64,000 nt of DNA from Trametopsis cervina. Its lineage: Eukaryota; Basidiomycota; Agaricomycetes; Polyporales; Irpicaceae. Below are positions 23,222 to 37,962 of the stretch, one piece after another; position 1 is the stretch's first letter, and each line of letters starts with the position of its first letter. Made by a program: the position numbers and the translations under genes. The notes below the pieces were generated by a model, which did not search any database, was not told where the DNA came from, and saw nothing but the letters and a program-made list of their open reading frames with translations. Location: assembly GCA_022385755.1 (NCBI GenBank), contig MU278358.1:635133-699132 (forward strand), in the 5' to 3' direction.

Positions 23222-25165
23222 ATGCGGAAGAAACAGTCGGCGCGCATATCCCACAGCACCCGCAGTCGACCCGATGTGCAACCTGCAGCCCGCACACGCC
23301 GTCAAGGGAAGAACACCTCTGCTGAATCCGACCCACTTGACTCCGCCTCAGACACCGATGACTTGACCACCTCAGTACCTGCCTCCGGAGCCAAAAGGAA
23401 ACCTGCGACACGGTCCACGCGTTCGTCCAACGCTCCGCAAAGCCGGTCTAAGACAGCAAAGAGGCCAAGGACCACAGTCGATACTGATGAGGAAGACGCG
23501 TCCGAAGAGGATGGGGAGGACGAGGAAGACGCGTTCTCGCTTGATAGCGATGCTCTAGACGAAGATCCTCCCCCACGAGCGAAACCTGCTCGGAAAGCCG
23601 CGTCGAGTGGAAGTAAAGCGAAAGCTTCGCCCAAGAAGACAAGTCCCAAGAAGAAAAAGAGGAAGGCGTCCCCGGATGCTGAGTCGTCGGACGACCTGGA
23701 GGAAGGACAGGAGATTGTGGGAGTGGTCGTTCAAGCCCCTAAGACAGGGCGAGGTGAGTACTCATTTACTTTGTTTTGTTTTGCACATTTAAAGCCGTCG
23801 CAGGTACGCATCATTATTGGGCTATGTGGACAAACCGTGCGCTGAGACCTGTCTTCAGTCCCACCTGGCCAAATATCGCAGAATACGCTCAACTTCCTGA
23901 CGCAGTTGAAGGATCCGGAGTGTAACGACCGTGAATGGTACGTCTCAATCTGCAAGTGGCTCGCGGGGCGTTAGTTGACCGAACAGTCCCATATTCCGCC
24001 AGGTTCAAGCTGCACGGTAAATGAACAGCTGTGCTGCGTTTATTCCACATCCCATAGCTCATTTTCTTTCAGAACCGGTGTATCGCCTTGCCGAGAAGGA
24101 GTGGAAGGATTTCGTGGAGGAGTTCACGGACACTCTCGTCGAATCTGATCCTCAAATCCCACATCTTCCTCCGAAGGATGTTATTCATCGGATTTATCGT
24201 GATGTGAGTATTCTGTGCTTCACTTATGGGCTCACTCTAAATGCGAACTGCAGGTGCGATTCAGCAACGACAAGACGCCTTATAAGACAGGATTTTCGGC
24301 CAGCTTCTCGAGAAGTGGCCGGAAAGGTATTTTTGCTGGGTGTACGTCGTCATATTACCTGATTCAGTGCAAGCCTAATCCAAAACATCTCTCGCAGATT
24401 TTCTGTGAGTGTTTACTCTAACACTTGCAGGTTCACATTACTGAGTCTCATTTGTCTTGGCAGCGCTGGTGAGGTCATCGCATATGCAGAGAATTCATAG
24501 AATAACCATTCCTTCACTAGTTAAATCGGGCGGCGAGAGTTTGCTTGCTGCCGGTTCTTGGTGTCCTGGTAAGAATGAGCTCGCGACCATCAGGAACAAT
24601 ATCCAGCGATCTTCTACGAGACTTCGCGCTGTGATTTCTGAACCTCGGTTTGAGGAATTGTTCGGCAAAGCAAAACCACATCCCAAGGGTGCAAGACAGA
24701 ACATCTGGGGTATGGACGATGAGCTCAAAGTTGCGCCGAAAGGGGTGGACAAGAACCATCCGTACGTCGCGTTCACAGATACACAAAATGCAGTAACTCA
24801 ATAACCTATCCCTGAATTGCTCCAGAGATATCGACTTACTGAAGTGTAGATCATTTGCAGTTGCTCATTAGTGCGCTTTACCTATAATTCATGAGCATCC
24901 TCAAAACTAACTCACAACTCTGTTCAGCTTTACCGACGAGCAAGTCTTACAGCCAAACTTTAAAGAACAGGTCGGCGAAATAGTCCGCGTTATGAGGCCC
25001 TTTGTCCACTGGTAAGATCATGGCCGTCATTCTGTTCTCGTCTCTCAGTGCTCATCTTGCTGTAGCATCAATGATTTGATGACCATTCCAAATCTCGACG
25101 CAGACAGCGACAATGACGACGACGATGCACTGGCAGGCGACGACGACGACGACGACGAAGACTGA
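23222..25165 (+). CDS. DUF2461 family protein
   Basis: Exons read 23222-23753, 23859-23937, 24003-24016 (only 14 nt), 24073-24203, 24254-24339, an unresolved stretch, 24521-24761, 24826-24870, 24928-25011 and 25066-25165. The N-terminal 170 residues are Lys/Arg/Ser-rich with acidic runs. The folded part has the DUF2461 pattern: LNFLTQLKDPECNDREWFKL, YKTGFSASFSRSGRKGIFAG, then GGESLLAAGSWCPGKNELAT and RPFVHCINDL. The C-terminus is a short poly-Asp tail. The function of this family is unknown to me. Between 24340 and 24520 the best reading uses an exon 24398-24408 giving FSVIKSGGES, but other small exons are possible. Nuclear localisation is suggested only by the charged ends. Confidence 0.8.
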
Positions 25166-26053
25166 TAGGGTTGACTCCCGTGTGTTGCCCTTACTGGATT
25201 ACGATTTTTTGCTGAACAGAGAGAGACCATGATCGTTGAGTGTCAAAATTTCTTCGAGAGTTCATGTTACCGTAGTCTCAATATAATCACCGCACCTTGT
25301 TAATCTCATCGAAGCTCGTTTCCGTCCTCAGGAAATGGCCGGTGAACATGCTCCTTGCGAGGAACTCGGCCCCTCAGACAGGTCAGACTTGCACTACAAT
25401 AACGGTGCGACCGAGCTCGCGGAACTGCTGCCGGTGACGACTTTATTTTCAACTTTCGCTAGCGTTGCGTGGCAGTGGTAAGTAGGCCGGAGTAGGCGAA
25501 GACCTTCAGTACCTGCGGACAGGGGTGTATTTTACCAGCAGCTAGAAGTTGTAAATTCACGTGGCATCCGCAAAACAGCCTTTTCGGAGTAACGCCTTGA
25601 CGTCTGGGACCGAGTGCACCTCCCTCTTCGGCGCCTAGTGTATTCTAGGCTGGGTCATTCTACAGGTGAGTTTGCCCAGGATATTGGATCTGCATCGCGA
25701 TGCACGCTGACCTACGTCCGCACTCTCTTTTCCCGACAGGTTTGACGTAGGAAGCGCAAAATCGGTGTGATTGACATGGATTTTGACATGGACGGCAGAG
25801 AGCATCAGTTCTGCGGTACGTACCGCTGTGTTGCGCCCTTGCATGGGCCTGTTAGCTGTAGCTTGGCGTGAAGTGGTACTCTGCGCCGCGTCGCGCTGTC
25901 CAGTGCATGTTTTCTGGCCAGCAGGCCTCATAGGATGTATATAAGTCACCCCGCACATCGTCTACCAATCATCAGTGCCTCGTCGGCTCGTTTTCCTCAA
26001 CAACAACACTCTAGATTCCTCACTCTTCCCTTTAGACCTATAGATTTTTCACC
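25166..26053. other. Intergenic, upstream of acetyl-CoA synthetase A
   Basis: 3' flank of the DUF2461 gene followed by the acetyl-CoA synthetase A promoter. The last 116 bases contain a good TATA element and a CT-rich stretch near the probable transcription start (about 26000-26050). No additional gene seen. Confidence 0.5.
25938..25945 (+). promoter_or_regulatory. TATA box of acetyl-CoA synthetase A
   Basis: TATATAAG lies 116 bases before the start codon at 26054 and is followed by a pyrimidine-rich initiator-like region. The position and match are good for a highly expressed fungal gene. Confidence 0.6.
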
Positions 26054-28441
26054 ATGTCCATCGACTCCGTTGCCAAGCACCCAGTTCCCTCTCGTCTCAG
26101 CCAAGGTCCCGAGGTTCCCTTCATTGGACCGAACCTTGAGGCGTACCAGAAGGCACATGCAGAATCCGTCGGACCTGCCGCCGACAAATGGTGGGCCAAG
26201 GTCAGTTTAAGAATGATTCGTTTGTGCATTCAGAAAGCTGATGGGAATATGCACTGTAGATGGCACGGGAGACCTTGCACTGGGACCGTCCCTTCCACAC
26301 TGTCCGCTCCGGCAGCTTCGAGAACGGCGACATCGCATGGTTCCCGGAGGGTTACATCAACGCCTCCTACAACTGTGTCGACCGCTGGGCTTTCCAGACC
26401 CCCGACAAGGTATACCTCTTTTTCCATCCACGCGACCTTCCTGTTTTAACATTTCTTTGCCTTCTCTCAGACCGCCATCATCTATGAGGCCGATGAGCCG
26501 GGTGAGAGCGTTGAGATTAGCTACAGCCAGCTGCTCCGCGAGACCTCCCGTGTCGCGAACGTGCTCAAGTCGTACGGCGTGAAGGCTGGCGACACCGTCT
26601 CCATCTACCTGCCCATGACCTGGCACGCCGTCGCCGCCTTCATGGCCTGCGCGCGTATTGGTGCCATCCACTCCGTCGTCTTTGCGGGCTTCTCATCCGA
26701 GTCCCTGCGCGACCGTATCAACGACTGCAAGTCCCGCGTGGTCATCACCTCCGATGAGGGTCGCCGTGGCGGAAAGAGCATCCCCATCAAGAAGCTGGCG
26801 GATGCGGCCGTGAAGGGATGCCCCGTCGTGGAACACGTTCTGGTGCTGAAGCGCACCGGAGGTGCGATCGAGTGGACTGAGGGAAGGGACAAGTGGTGGC
26901 ACGAGGAGACCGCAAAGGTCCCCAACTACTGCCCGCCGGCACTGCTGTCCTCTGAGGATCCCCTCTTCATTCTCTACGTGAGTAGCATTACATGACACTT
27001 TCAGTGAATAGAGAACTAACTCTGGTCGTTTCTACAGACGTCTGGTTCTACAGGAAAGCCCAAGGGTATCATGCACACCATTGGTGGCTTCCTTCTCGGG
27101 GCTGCGATGAGTGTGAAGTACGTCTTTGACACCCATCCCGAAGATCGCTTCGGATGCATGGCCGACCTTGGCTGGATTACTGGCCACACGTGAGTCAACA
27201 TCAGAGCATTCTCTATCCCGCTCCAGCTAATATTTTCAACAGTTATGTCGTCTACGGCCCGCTCGCGAACGGTATCGCCACCACCGTCTTCGAGTCAACA
27301 CCCGTCTACCCTACTCCTTCGCGTTTCTGGGAGACCATCGACAACCACAAGCTCACCCACTTCTACACCGCACCCACTGCCGTACGTCTGTTGAGACGTC
27401 TCGGCGAGCAACACGTCCAGAAGGCGGATCTGAGCTCCCTGCGCGTCATTGGAAGTGTCGGCGAGCCGATCAACCCCGAGGCGTGGCACTGGCTGAACGA
27501 CCACGTCGGACGCAAGCAAGCCGCCATCGTCGACACCTTCTTCCAGACAGAGACCGGCTCTATTGTCGTTGCACCACTCCCTGGTGCGATTGAAACGAAG
27601 CCCGGATCAGCGACTGTACCATTCTTGGGCATTGAGGCCGCCTTGCTGGACCCTGTTACAGGGAAGGAGCTCGAGGGCGACAATGTTGAGGGTGTGCTCG
27701 TGTTCAAGGGAACATGGCCGTCGATTGCGAGGACTGTGTGGCAGGACCATAACAGGTGGTTGGACGTTTACATGAGGGTAAGCTCATCTTCGTGGTTCTA
27801 GCATGGGATGCCTTCTCACGAGTACTTTGCTGCGATTTCAGCCCTACCCCGGATACTTCTACACCGGAGATGGTGCCGTGCGCGACAAGGATGGGTACAT
27901 TTGGATCAAGGGACGTGTCGATGGTAAGCACACTCGTTGGCGATACGTCTCGCTGGGCTGATTAGTTTAACAGATGTGATCAACGTTTCTGGACACCGTC
28001 TCTCCACTGCTGAGATCGAGTCCGCGCTCATTCTCTACGACGGTGTTGCTGAGGCAGCCGTCATCGGTGCCAACGATGAGCTCACAGGCCAAGCTGTCCA
28101 CTCCTTCGTCACCCTCAAGCCGTAAGCACATCTTCCCATCCATCGCTGTTCACATGCTCACACCCTGCTTCGTAACTAGTGAATTCAAGTACGATCCTGC
28201 CAACGAGGCCGACTTGATCAAGTCGCTCGCCCTGCAGGTGCGCAAGGTCATCGGGCCGTTCGCTGCACCCAAGAAGATCTACATCGTCTCGGACCTCCCC
28301 AAGACGAGGTCTGGCAAGATCATGAGGCGTATCATGCGCAAGATCATCGCTGGCGAGGGTGACCAGCTCGGTGATCTGTCGACACTCGCAGAGCCGGCGG
28401 TCGTAGACGTGATCAAGGCCAAGGTTGCCCTGAGCTCTTGA
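26054..28441 (+). CDS. Acetyl-CoA synthetase, copy A
   Basis: Eight exons: 26054-26200, 26260-26409, 26471-26977, 27038-27189, 27243-27777, 27842-27923, 27974-28121, 28180-28441; 660 residues, a normal ACS length. It converts acetate, ATP and CoA to acetyl-CoA in the cytosol and nucleus. Signature motifs are intact: [11 protein letters not shown] (AMP-binding P-loop), [50 protein letters not shown], and the C-terminal [15 protein letters not shown] with the lysine that is acetylated in characterised homologues. Codons are biased to C-ending forms, consistent with high expression. A second ACS gene with the same exon pattern lies at 42255-44712 in opposite orientation. Confidence 0.96.
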
Positions 28442-29428
28442 AGTTGAAGACAGGCTATGCTCCACTGTTCCCAGCCGTGCTTGGATGGTACGGATGTAAA
28501 ATATAATTCTAGACGTGTACTGTACATGTATCATCTATGTAGTCTATAATTAATCAGCAATCAGCCACATATCACAACTGCGTCTGCTTCTGTGCATCGG
28601 GAGGTATTGTATTGTGTAGATAGAACTTGTTCGAGGTTGACCGTGGATAGCTTGTATGAGTTCCATATGTTGGTCCCGGAAACGTATCCGATGTGGCGTT
28701 TCCTGATTATCTACGGTATGGTGCGCCACTCACTGAGTTTCCAGACACTTCATACTGAGGTTCAGACTACAGCCAGTAGTCTACCAGACATTCGGAATGG
28801 GCATCTGTGGGATGGGGATACCAAACCTGTTGCAGAGGTGACGGTGGCGATGATGATGTAGTGTTCAGCTGGTTGACATTCTCACCATGGGCTAACACAC
28901 AGGAGACGAAGGGACGAACACGGTCGATGAAGTCGCATGGTGTGGAAGCACATGAGACGATGAGTGACAGGTCTGTTGTCCTCAAAGCTCTATCCGAGTT
29001 TGTCTTGAACATCCATTCGATATGTCGTATTGCAGCCCGCAACTGAGTCAGCAATATCAATTGAACCAATTATATGTTCGGTGCCCCAGCCTACAGGAAC
29101 CACGAGAAAAAGGTTTGGAACTACCGTGGCGGTGGCGAGCGTTGATGAGTCATAGAGACTGTGCTGGAAATGAACACTTCCCTGGAATAGCCGTCAATGA
29201 AGAATGGTCAAGGCTGCTTTAAGCCCAAGAACAGAAATGGCCTGTAATATAAAGGGGTCAGCACTGCAGACTTGCTGCTCAGCGGTACTCAATACTCGAG
29301 CACTCTACTGAGTAAACAAAAGCCAGCTTCACCTCTAATAAATCATCCTTGAGATACTTGTAAGTGTTAGGCCTTGTGAACTCACCGTGCGATTGTGTTA
29401 ACGGAGTTGACATATACACAGCTGAATC
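28442..29428. other. Intergenic, 3' of acetyl-CoA synthetase A
   Basis: Contains the ACS 3' UTR and about 900 bases without supported coding. A TATAAAGG at about 29248-29255 lies ~175 bases ahead of the small signal-peptide frame at 29429. Nothing else recognised. Confidence 0.4.
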
Positions 29429-29676
29429 ATGCGCTTCTCCATAATCGTCTTCCTCATGGCCGCTGCGACTTTCGGCAACACACAGAAGTGTACTGTGTGC
29501 GGGAGCTCGCAGGCTCTGATATAGGCAGCCTCTCTTTCGGTAACTGCCCCTCTGACACGAAGTGCGCGCTCGACGTGGACGGAAGTATCAACCTCGGCTT
29601 CCTTCAGGTTGGGGTGGGTTATGGTTATGGTGTTTATCTTCCGAGGACCGCGGCTGATGATACTCTTGCGCTTTAA
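29429..29676 (+). pseudogene. Small secreted cysteine-containing protein, frame interrupted
   Basis: An ATG at 29429 opens a short frame with a convincing signal peptide (MRFSIIVFLMAAATFG) followed by KCTVCGSS, then a stop about 32 codons in. A different frame continues through SLSFGNCPSDTKCALDVDG and GYGVYLPRTAADDTLAL to a stop at 29674-29676. Together they look like a roughly 80-residue secreted cysteine-bearing protein broken by a frame change around 29490-29525. Either a short unusual intron (for example GTGTAC...ATATAG, 37 nt) or a real frameshift separates the halves. An upstream TATAAAG and a possible 5'-UTR intron (GTAAGTG at about 29361, CACAG at about 29418) are consistent with a once-expressed gene. 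No family recognised. Confidence 0.3.
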
Positions 29677-30223
29677 GCTCTGTAAGTAAAACTCCGTCCA
29701 ACGACATGCGAGTGTAACTTGGATTGAAAGAGTTATTGGCAGGAATAGCGATAATTGTACACATGACCCGACACTGGAATAGACAACCTGCTTAGCGTGA
29801 TAGAAGTAAACCCCGTCACACGACCCGATGGACTGCAACGTACCAGATTGACGTTCTGATTGACCACGCTGCTCATCTACCCAGTGAGCAACGCACTTGA
29901 CGAGGCCGAGACCACGAGGGCGGTCATGTGTGGAACGACGGACGGCTAATGATTATTGACACTCGAGGTAGTTCATCCGACTAGGTTGCCCAAATTTCAT
30001 CGACAATTAACACGACCGTGGATATAGGAATAGATAGTAAGTAAATACAGAGCATACCATGCCAAGCAAAACAACAAATCATGAGCACCGCTTTGCGTAC
30101 AAGTCGAGAACGCCGGTCGAGACGCATATCCGCTATTAAGTGGGCCTGGAAGGATGGGCGCAAAGGCTCCCTTGTCAGACATGTGATCATAAATATCATA
30201 ATTTGCAGATCGGTCCATTGGCC
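29677..30223. other. Intergenic, 3' of the ERT1-like gene
   Basis: No supported gene; 3' flank of the minus-strand regulator. Frames here are short and carry no motif. Confidence 0.4.
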
Positions 30224-32179
30224 CTAGCATTTGATGAAGTTGCCGACGATCAAAGTTGGAATACCGTATGGGTCTCGTCGTATAGTGAACGAGAAACAAC
30301 AGTCGATGAAGCCGTCTTCTTTAGGCTCCTCATCGTGAGAGTCCCCCGATGTGCGCCGTTGATTGCCCGGTGTCGTTGACCCCGAGGTCGGGAGGACAGG
30401 CTTGAAGCGTAGTTCACATGATGTGAGGACGGCCTTCTGGTTCGTGTCAAAGGCCACTTGACCATATTTCTGCGGGTTTATGAGACAGCATCGCATGAGC
30501 AAGTCACGAGAGGTAGCGACATGAGTGTTATCGACGCGCTCACCTCCCAATAGTTGACAGCTGAGTCTTCCGCCATCAGCTCATATATGCACAGTCGACC
30601 CTGGAAAAGTTAGACTGGTATGAACAGGCTGTCTGAGTGCGTCTCAAAGTTCAGGCAAAACGCACATCACGAAGCATATAGTTGTCAACTCCGACGAGCT
30701 CGGCAAATTCACGGTTGGCCTTGTATATTTCTCCAGTTCTTCGCCATAGGCAAGCTGGAATAGCCATGGCGGAAAATACTCGATCATAGTCGAGCAGTAA
30801 ACGCTCGAACGCTTCTTCGATGAACACAAGATCCTAGAACCCGCCGGTAAGCACATCATGCGTATCGAAGAACATCAGCTGGACATACTATGTCTGTTAG
30901 AGATTCGGATTGCGCGATGGACTGCAAAGCGGTGCGTTAGATTTCATCTGCTGATTATCCCTGTCACTCACGCGGAATTTCGGACGTAGGATGGACAAGG
31001 GCTGCAGAATCTTCTGCTTGGACTCTTGCGAGACGCTTTACAACGAGCAAAGCAGCATCTAGCTGAGCAAGTTATTATCATATGTGCCGCCAAGCACTCA
31101 CTTCTTGTCCATCCAACGGGACAACCGAGCGTATCCCTTTACGTAGTTGTAGGGCTTAAGGAGGCCCGCTTCGTATTTGCTCCGAATCACCATGTTGAGT
31201 CGTTCATTACGTGTTCCCGACGCCTGGTCTGCAGCAGTCAAAAAGAACCGTTCTGTCTTTGTGGCGGCCGGGAGTACTATCGGTGCCGGCTCCTCTGGTG
31301 GTTTCTCAGGAGCTGGCGGCTGGGGATCTGAGGATGTCGGGGTCGAACCTGCCCCTGAGTTGGTCATGAACGTATTGTCTACGGCCAACGCCATAGGATT
31401 CGCGTATGGCGATGTGTCTATCAGGCCGTTCCCAACAGTCGTCTGATCAAAGAAGGAGCCTTCATCCAGAGACTCAAGGAAATCTCTGCACCAGTCACTC
31501 ATGTGAGCCACATGGACAAGTGTGAAGTAGACTGGACATACGAGAGTACCGAAAACTCGTTCCCCAACGTCTCTGGTTGGTAGAGGTAAGCATTCTGCGG
31601 CGTTAGGTTCATGCTGGGCCACGCGGGATTTATTCCAGAGACAGCTGTCACGGCGAACGGAGCCACTAAGATGATTCGAGGTCAAAGGTCAAGAGGACAG
31701 ATACTGCTGGAGAACTTTGAGGTATGCTTGCCAGGTAATGCTCGCGCAACGTCCACCGGCGGATTTGGAACGGTCGTGGGTTGCGGTGTGGTCGCTGGGC
31801 CTTTTTCCTTCGGCGTACTTCGTCTTTCGTCGTGACACAGATGACCAATCTCACGTTTGATACTGATTTGGAAGAAAATAGCGCAGAATTGAAGCCAATC
31901 AGTCGGAGGTAAACATCTAATCTTAACGCAGACTTAAGGGGCTGGGCGAAGAACGCACCAGCGTTGACAAGGACGGCCTTCGTCGCAGGTCATATGGCTG
32001 CGTCTGCAGTAGAGGCATGCATGGTTCACTTTTCTCCTCTTTCCGTTCTTCTTCTTCCTGCTGCCGTCGTCGTCGTGGTCGTTGCTCCCAGCCCGTTCTG
32101 GGCTGTTTTGCGTGCGGGATCCAGAATCCGTAGGCGTACTCGACTCGGCGTGGGCCGGATCGCTTGGGTATGAGGACAT
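30224..32179 (-). CDS. ERT1: Zn2Cys6-PAS transcription factor, ERT1/AcuK type
   Basis: Nine exons: 32179-31959, 31862-31705, 31665-31542, 31485-31102, 31035-30972, 30921-30889, 30833-30666, 30600-30544, 30469-30224; 484 residues, all joined in frame. The N-terminus has a Zn2Cys6 cluster split by the first intron: CLYCRRSHMTCDEGRPC then QRCIKREIGHLC (spacing C-2-C-6-C-5-C-2-C-8-C), preceded by a basic KKKNGKRRKVNHA. The family block MNLTPQNAYLYQPETLGNEF follows, then KYEAGLLKPYNYVKGYARL, RWMDKNVSQESKQKILQPL, and a PAS domain (RVFSAMAIPACLWRRTGEIY). In ascomycetes this family (Ert1, AcuK) activates gluconeogenic and non-fermentable-carbon genes. It lies 1.8 kb downstream of ACS A and ~10 kb from ACS B. 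One intron (31704-31666) is only 39 nt. Confidence 0.9.
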
Positions 32180-32658
32180 ACCAATACACTGTCGGGGGCG
32201 TTCGGAGGAGGCTGCGAGGGAAGGAGGAAAGCGTGCTGTCACCGGACAGAGAAGGGTATAAAAACTCGAAATTCGTCGCTGGCGTTTGAAAGGAGGTTAT
32301 CCATCGGACTCGAGTGCCTCGATTTGGCTCACCCACAAAATTCGCATTATTTTATTCAGCGAGCACATGATCCCGCTCGACGGTCACGCACGCACACTCT
32401 GTCAACTTCTGTCATGTTCAAGAACAAATGGCGACCAGATGCGGTCTCGTATGGTATATTCGATAAACAAGAATAGAAAACTAGGTACAAGTACAGCGTG
32501 GCGTGTCGCCAGTTACAAACGATACAAAGATACTACAACGCCGGAAATAATGAGGGGGAGGCAGGGTGTATCGGTAATAGTGTGTTGATTCTAGTCCAGC
32601 GAGGATGAGATAAAGAAGAGAGCATGGGTCAAATCCGTGCCATTTTGAGGCATCATCG
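32180..32658. other. Intergenic, ERT1-like promoter / GH1 3' flank
   Basis: Holds the 5' region of the regulator (-) and the 3' end of the GH1 gene (-). No separate gene; an AT-rich tract lies around 32450-32560. An in-frame ATG at 32242 could extend the regulator by 21 residues. Confidence 0.4.
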
Positions 32659-35490
<2,832 letters not shown>

Positions 35491-36546
35491 GTTGTCGTCT
35501 GAGAAGACGGAAGAAACGGGGCACACTGCGAGTGCATGAAAGCTCTTTAAAGGACGTAGGGCGATGTGCCGATATCATCTAGCCGTGCAAACTGGGACGG
35601 CACTTCCGAACCAGGGCCTCCGACATTTGTCCGTGGGAGGGTACTAGAGGGAAGTGCTGCATCCATCTGGAAAGAGCCGAGCCGGGACGTGGAGCAAAGA
35701 ACGACACGGACGGTGTAGGAACGGCGAAATAGAAAATCAAAGGCGAGAGACAGATGGAGAGATGTCAGTATCACGCAAATGAGAGCTGGACAGAACGCCA
35801 GCAGAACCACGCAGCTCGGACGCGATGCAGCGGTGACACCAATGTCCCAAACAGCCGGTTTTCTTCCATGGTCCGCGACGAGGGCCCCGGCTGCCGGGTG
35901 TGCCAAGCTGCGTATGCGAGAGGTGAGTTGAGCGACTGGCTAGTACAGCTGGATAATTCGGGGAACAAGTCTGGGGATGCGTACCTGAGTGTTTGGTGGA
36001 CGCATGGCTGTTGGCTATTACCCCGCATCCGCTTGCTGTCACTGCTGTACTTACAGGCGCCTATCACCTTTCTTAACCACTTGCCTTGTTCTGCGAGCCC
36101 GTCACTTGCCGCCCTCGCTCGCTGCAGCCTCTCTACTCAGGACGGTCTCTTGCCTCGCAGTGCCGCCTATCTGCTATGCACCCAACACGGACAATACACT
36201 CCCAGCCGGAGCTTCTTCGCAGCAGATTTCGAGCGGTTAGCATGCCGTACGACGCCTGCCTTTCCCAGTGCAGCAGCCGACCTTCTGGACGGGTGTGGGC
36301 AGCCCACCGAGGATTCACCGCGAGATGAGACACCGCAGATGCCCATCAATCTTAGGATGAACATAAATAATTATTCTAGCGATTAATATTCTCGCTTTTG
36401 GGTTTTTCCGAGGATCCGGACGACTGACCGGACAGGATCCTCCGACGACCCTCCTCAGCCTCCAGACCGTATTGCGCAACCGCAAAACAAGCACCTCTCG
36501 TTCTTGCACCAAGTCCTCCACCGTCTCAATCGCAGCACCGACCAGC
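35491..36546. other. Intergenic, GH1 / Gfo-Idh-MocA divergent promoters
   Basis: Shared promoter region of two divergent genes, about 1 kb. A 210-codon frame at 35754-36386 is present but has no family character and no good splice context. CT-rich sequence precedes the 36547 start. Confidence 0.45.
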
Positions 36547-37962
36547 ATGGCCCCAAAAGGTATCGCCATCCTGGGCTCTGGCATATTCGCCAAGGAAGGT
36601 GCGTCAATCTCGCACACACATCCGACATTAATCACCCGGGGTTTCACCACGGACCCTTTGCATTGTAGCCCATCTACCAGCCATTGCAGCTCTCGCGTCT
36701 GGCATAGCAGAGCTCAAGGCCATCTACTCGCGATCTGAACACGGTGCGGCAGATCTCGCTGCTGCAGCCAAGGATACGCTCGATCTCTCTAAGCCTCCGA
36801 GCATCTACCACGATGCGGATCCGCAGGCCAACCTCGACGCGCTGCTCGCACGCGACGACATCGACGCAGTCATCATTGCGCTACCGATATCAGTGCAGCC
36901 CTCCATCGTACTCAAATCTCTCGCTGCCGGCAAGCACGTTCTGGGCGAAAAGCCAATCGCGCCAGATGTCGCCGGCGGGATCGCGCTGATCAAGGAGTAC
37001 GAGAGCACGTACAAGTCCAAGGGCCTCGTATGGCGCGTGGCAGAGAATTGGGAGGTCGAGCCTGGATTCCAGGCCGCCGCGAAAGTCATCAGGGATGGCA
37101 AGATTGGCAAGGTTGGGTTCTACAATGCGCGCGTCGTCAACTACGTCTCCAAAGACAGCAAATGGTACAAGACCCCCTGGCGCACGGTGCCTGACGTACG
37201 TACACATACACTCGATCACCCCTGCCTGCCACAAAGCCTGTTTCGCTGACCAAAAACCGTATAGTACCAGGGCGGTTTCCTCGTACGTTTGAATTCCTGC
37301 ATCACTGCCTATCACACGCGTGGTTAGACACTGACACGCCCTTGTGATATTTCTGTCTGCCGTGGTCAGCTGGATGGCGGTGTGGTGTGTATCTGTCTTT
37401 GTCATGTTCTCGGTCAGGTGCGCTGAACACATTACTCGCGCCCCTCCAACAGCACACCGTCGCGGTCCTTCGAATTCTGCTTCCGAGTCCGATCGTCTCG
37501 CTTTCCGGCTTTGCGTCGCTCAACCAGCCGCATCTGAAGCCGCACGACACCATCAATGCGGCGGTCGTCTCCGCCGACGGCTCACACGGGCTCGTTGAAC
37601 TCACCTTCGGCGCGCCCGTCCCGTCGCGAAACGAGTTTGCAAACAACTCGATCACCGTCACCGGAAACGACGGCTGGCTGAACATCCAGCACGTTCAGGT
37701 TGATGGCAAGCCGACGATCCGTGTCACCGTACACACAGTTGTCAAGGACGAGCAGGGCAGGGATAATGGCGAGAAGAAAGAAGTTATCGAGGAAGCGATG
37801 CGCGGCGTGAACGTCGAGCTCGCGAGCTTCCTGGAAGCACTGAACGGACAGGACGACGGGTACGGAAAGCCGGCGGAGGCGTTGAAGGACGTAGCGTTCA
37901 TCGAGGCTGGGCTGAACAGCAACGGCAAGCCCGTTGACCTGGTCAAACTCGTCGAGCAGTAG
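36547..37962 (+). CDS. Gfo/Idh/MocA-family NAD(P)-dependent oxidoreductase
   Basis: Exons 36547-36598, 36669-37195, 37265-37282 (18 nt), 37370-37388 (19 nt) and 37418-37962; 386 residues, the usual size. The N-terminal Rossmann fold reads GIAILGSGIFAKEAHLPAI, and the family signature AGKHVLGEKPIAPDV supplies the conserved EKP. YQGGFLLDGGV marks the start of the C-terminal substrate domain. Such enzymes act on sugars, polyols or dihydrodiols; the substrate cannot be read from sequence. No targeting signal. Joining LDGGV to ALNTLL requires a 29-nt intron (37389-37417), far below the normal size here; a single frameshift would be the alternative. Divergent from the GH1 gene across about 1 kb. 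Confidence 0.85.

Noticed and set aside
35754..36386. 210-codon plus-strand frame between GH1 and the Gfo/Idh/MocA gene
   Set aside because: No domain, no splice context, composition typical of random reading of GC-rich DNA, and it occupies a divergent promoter region.
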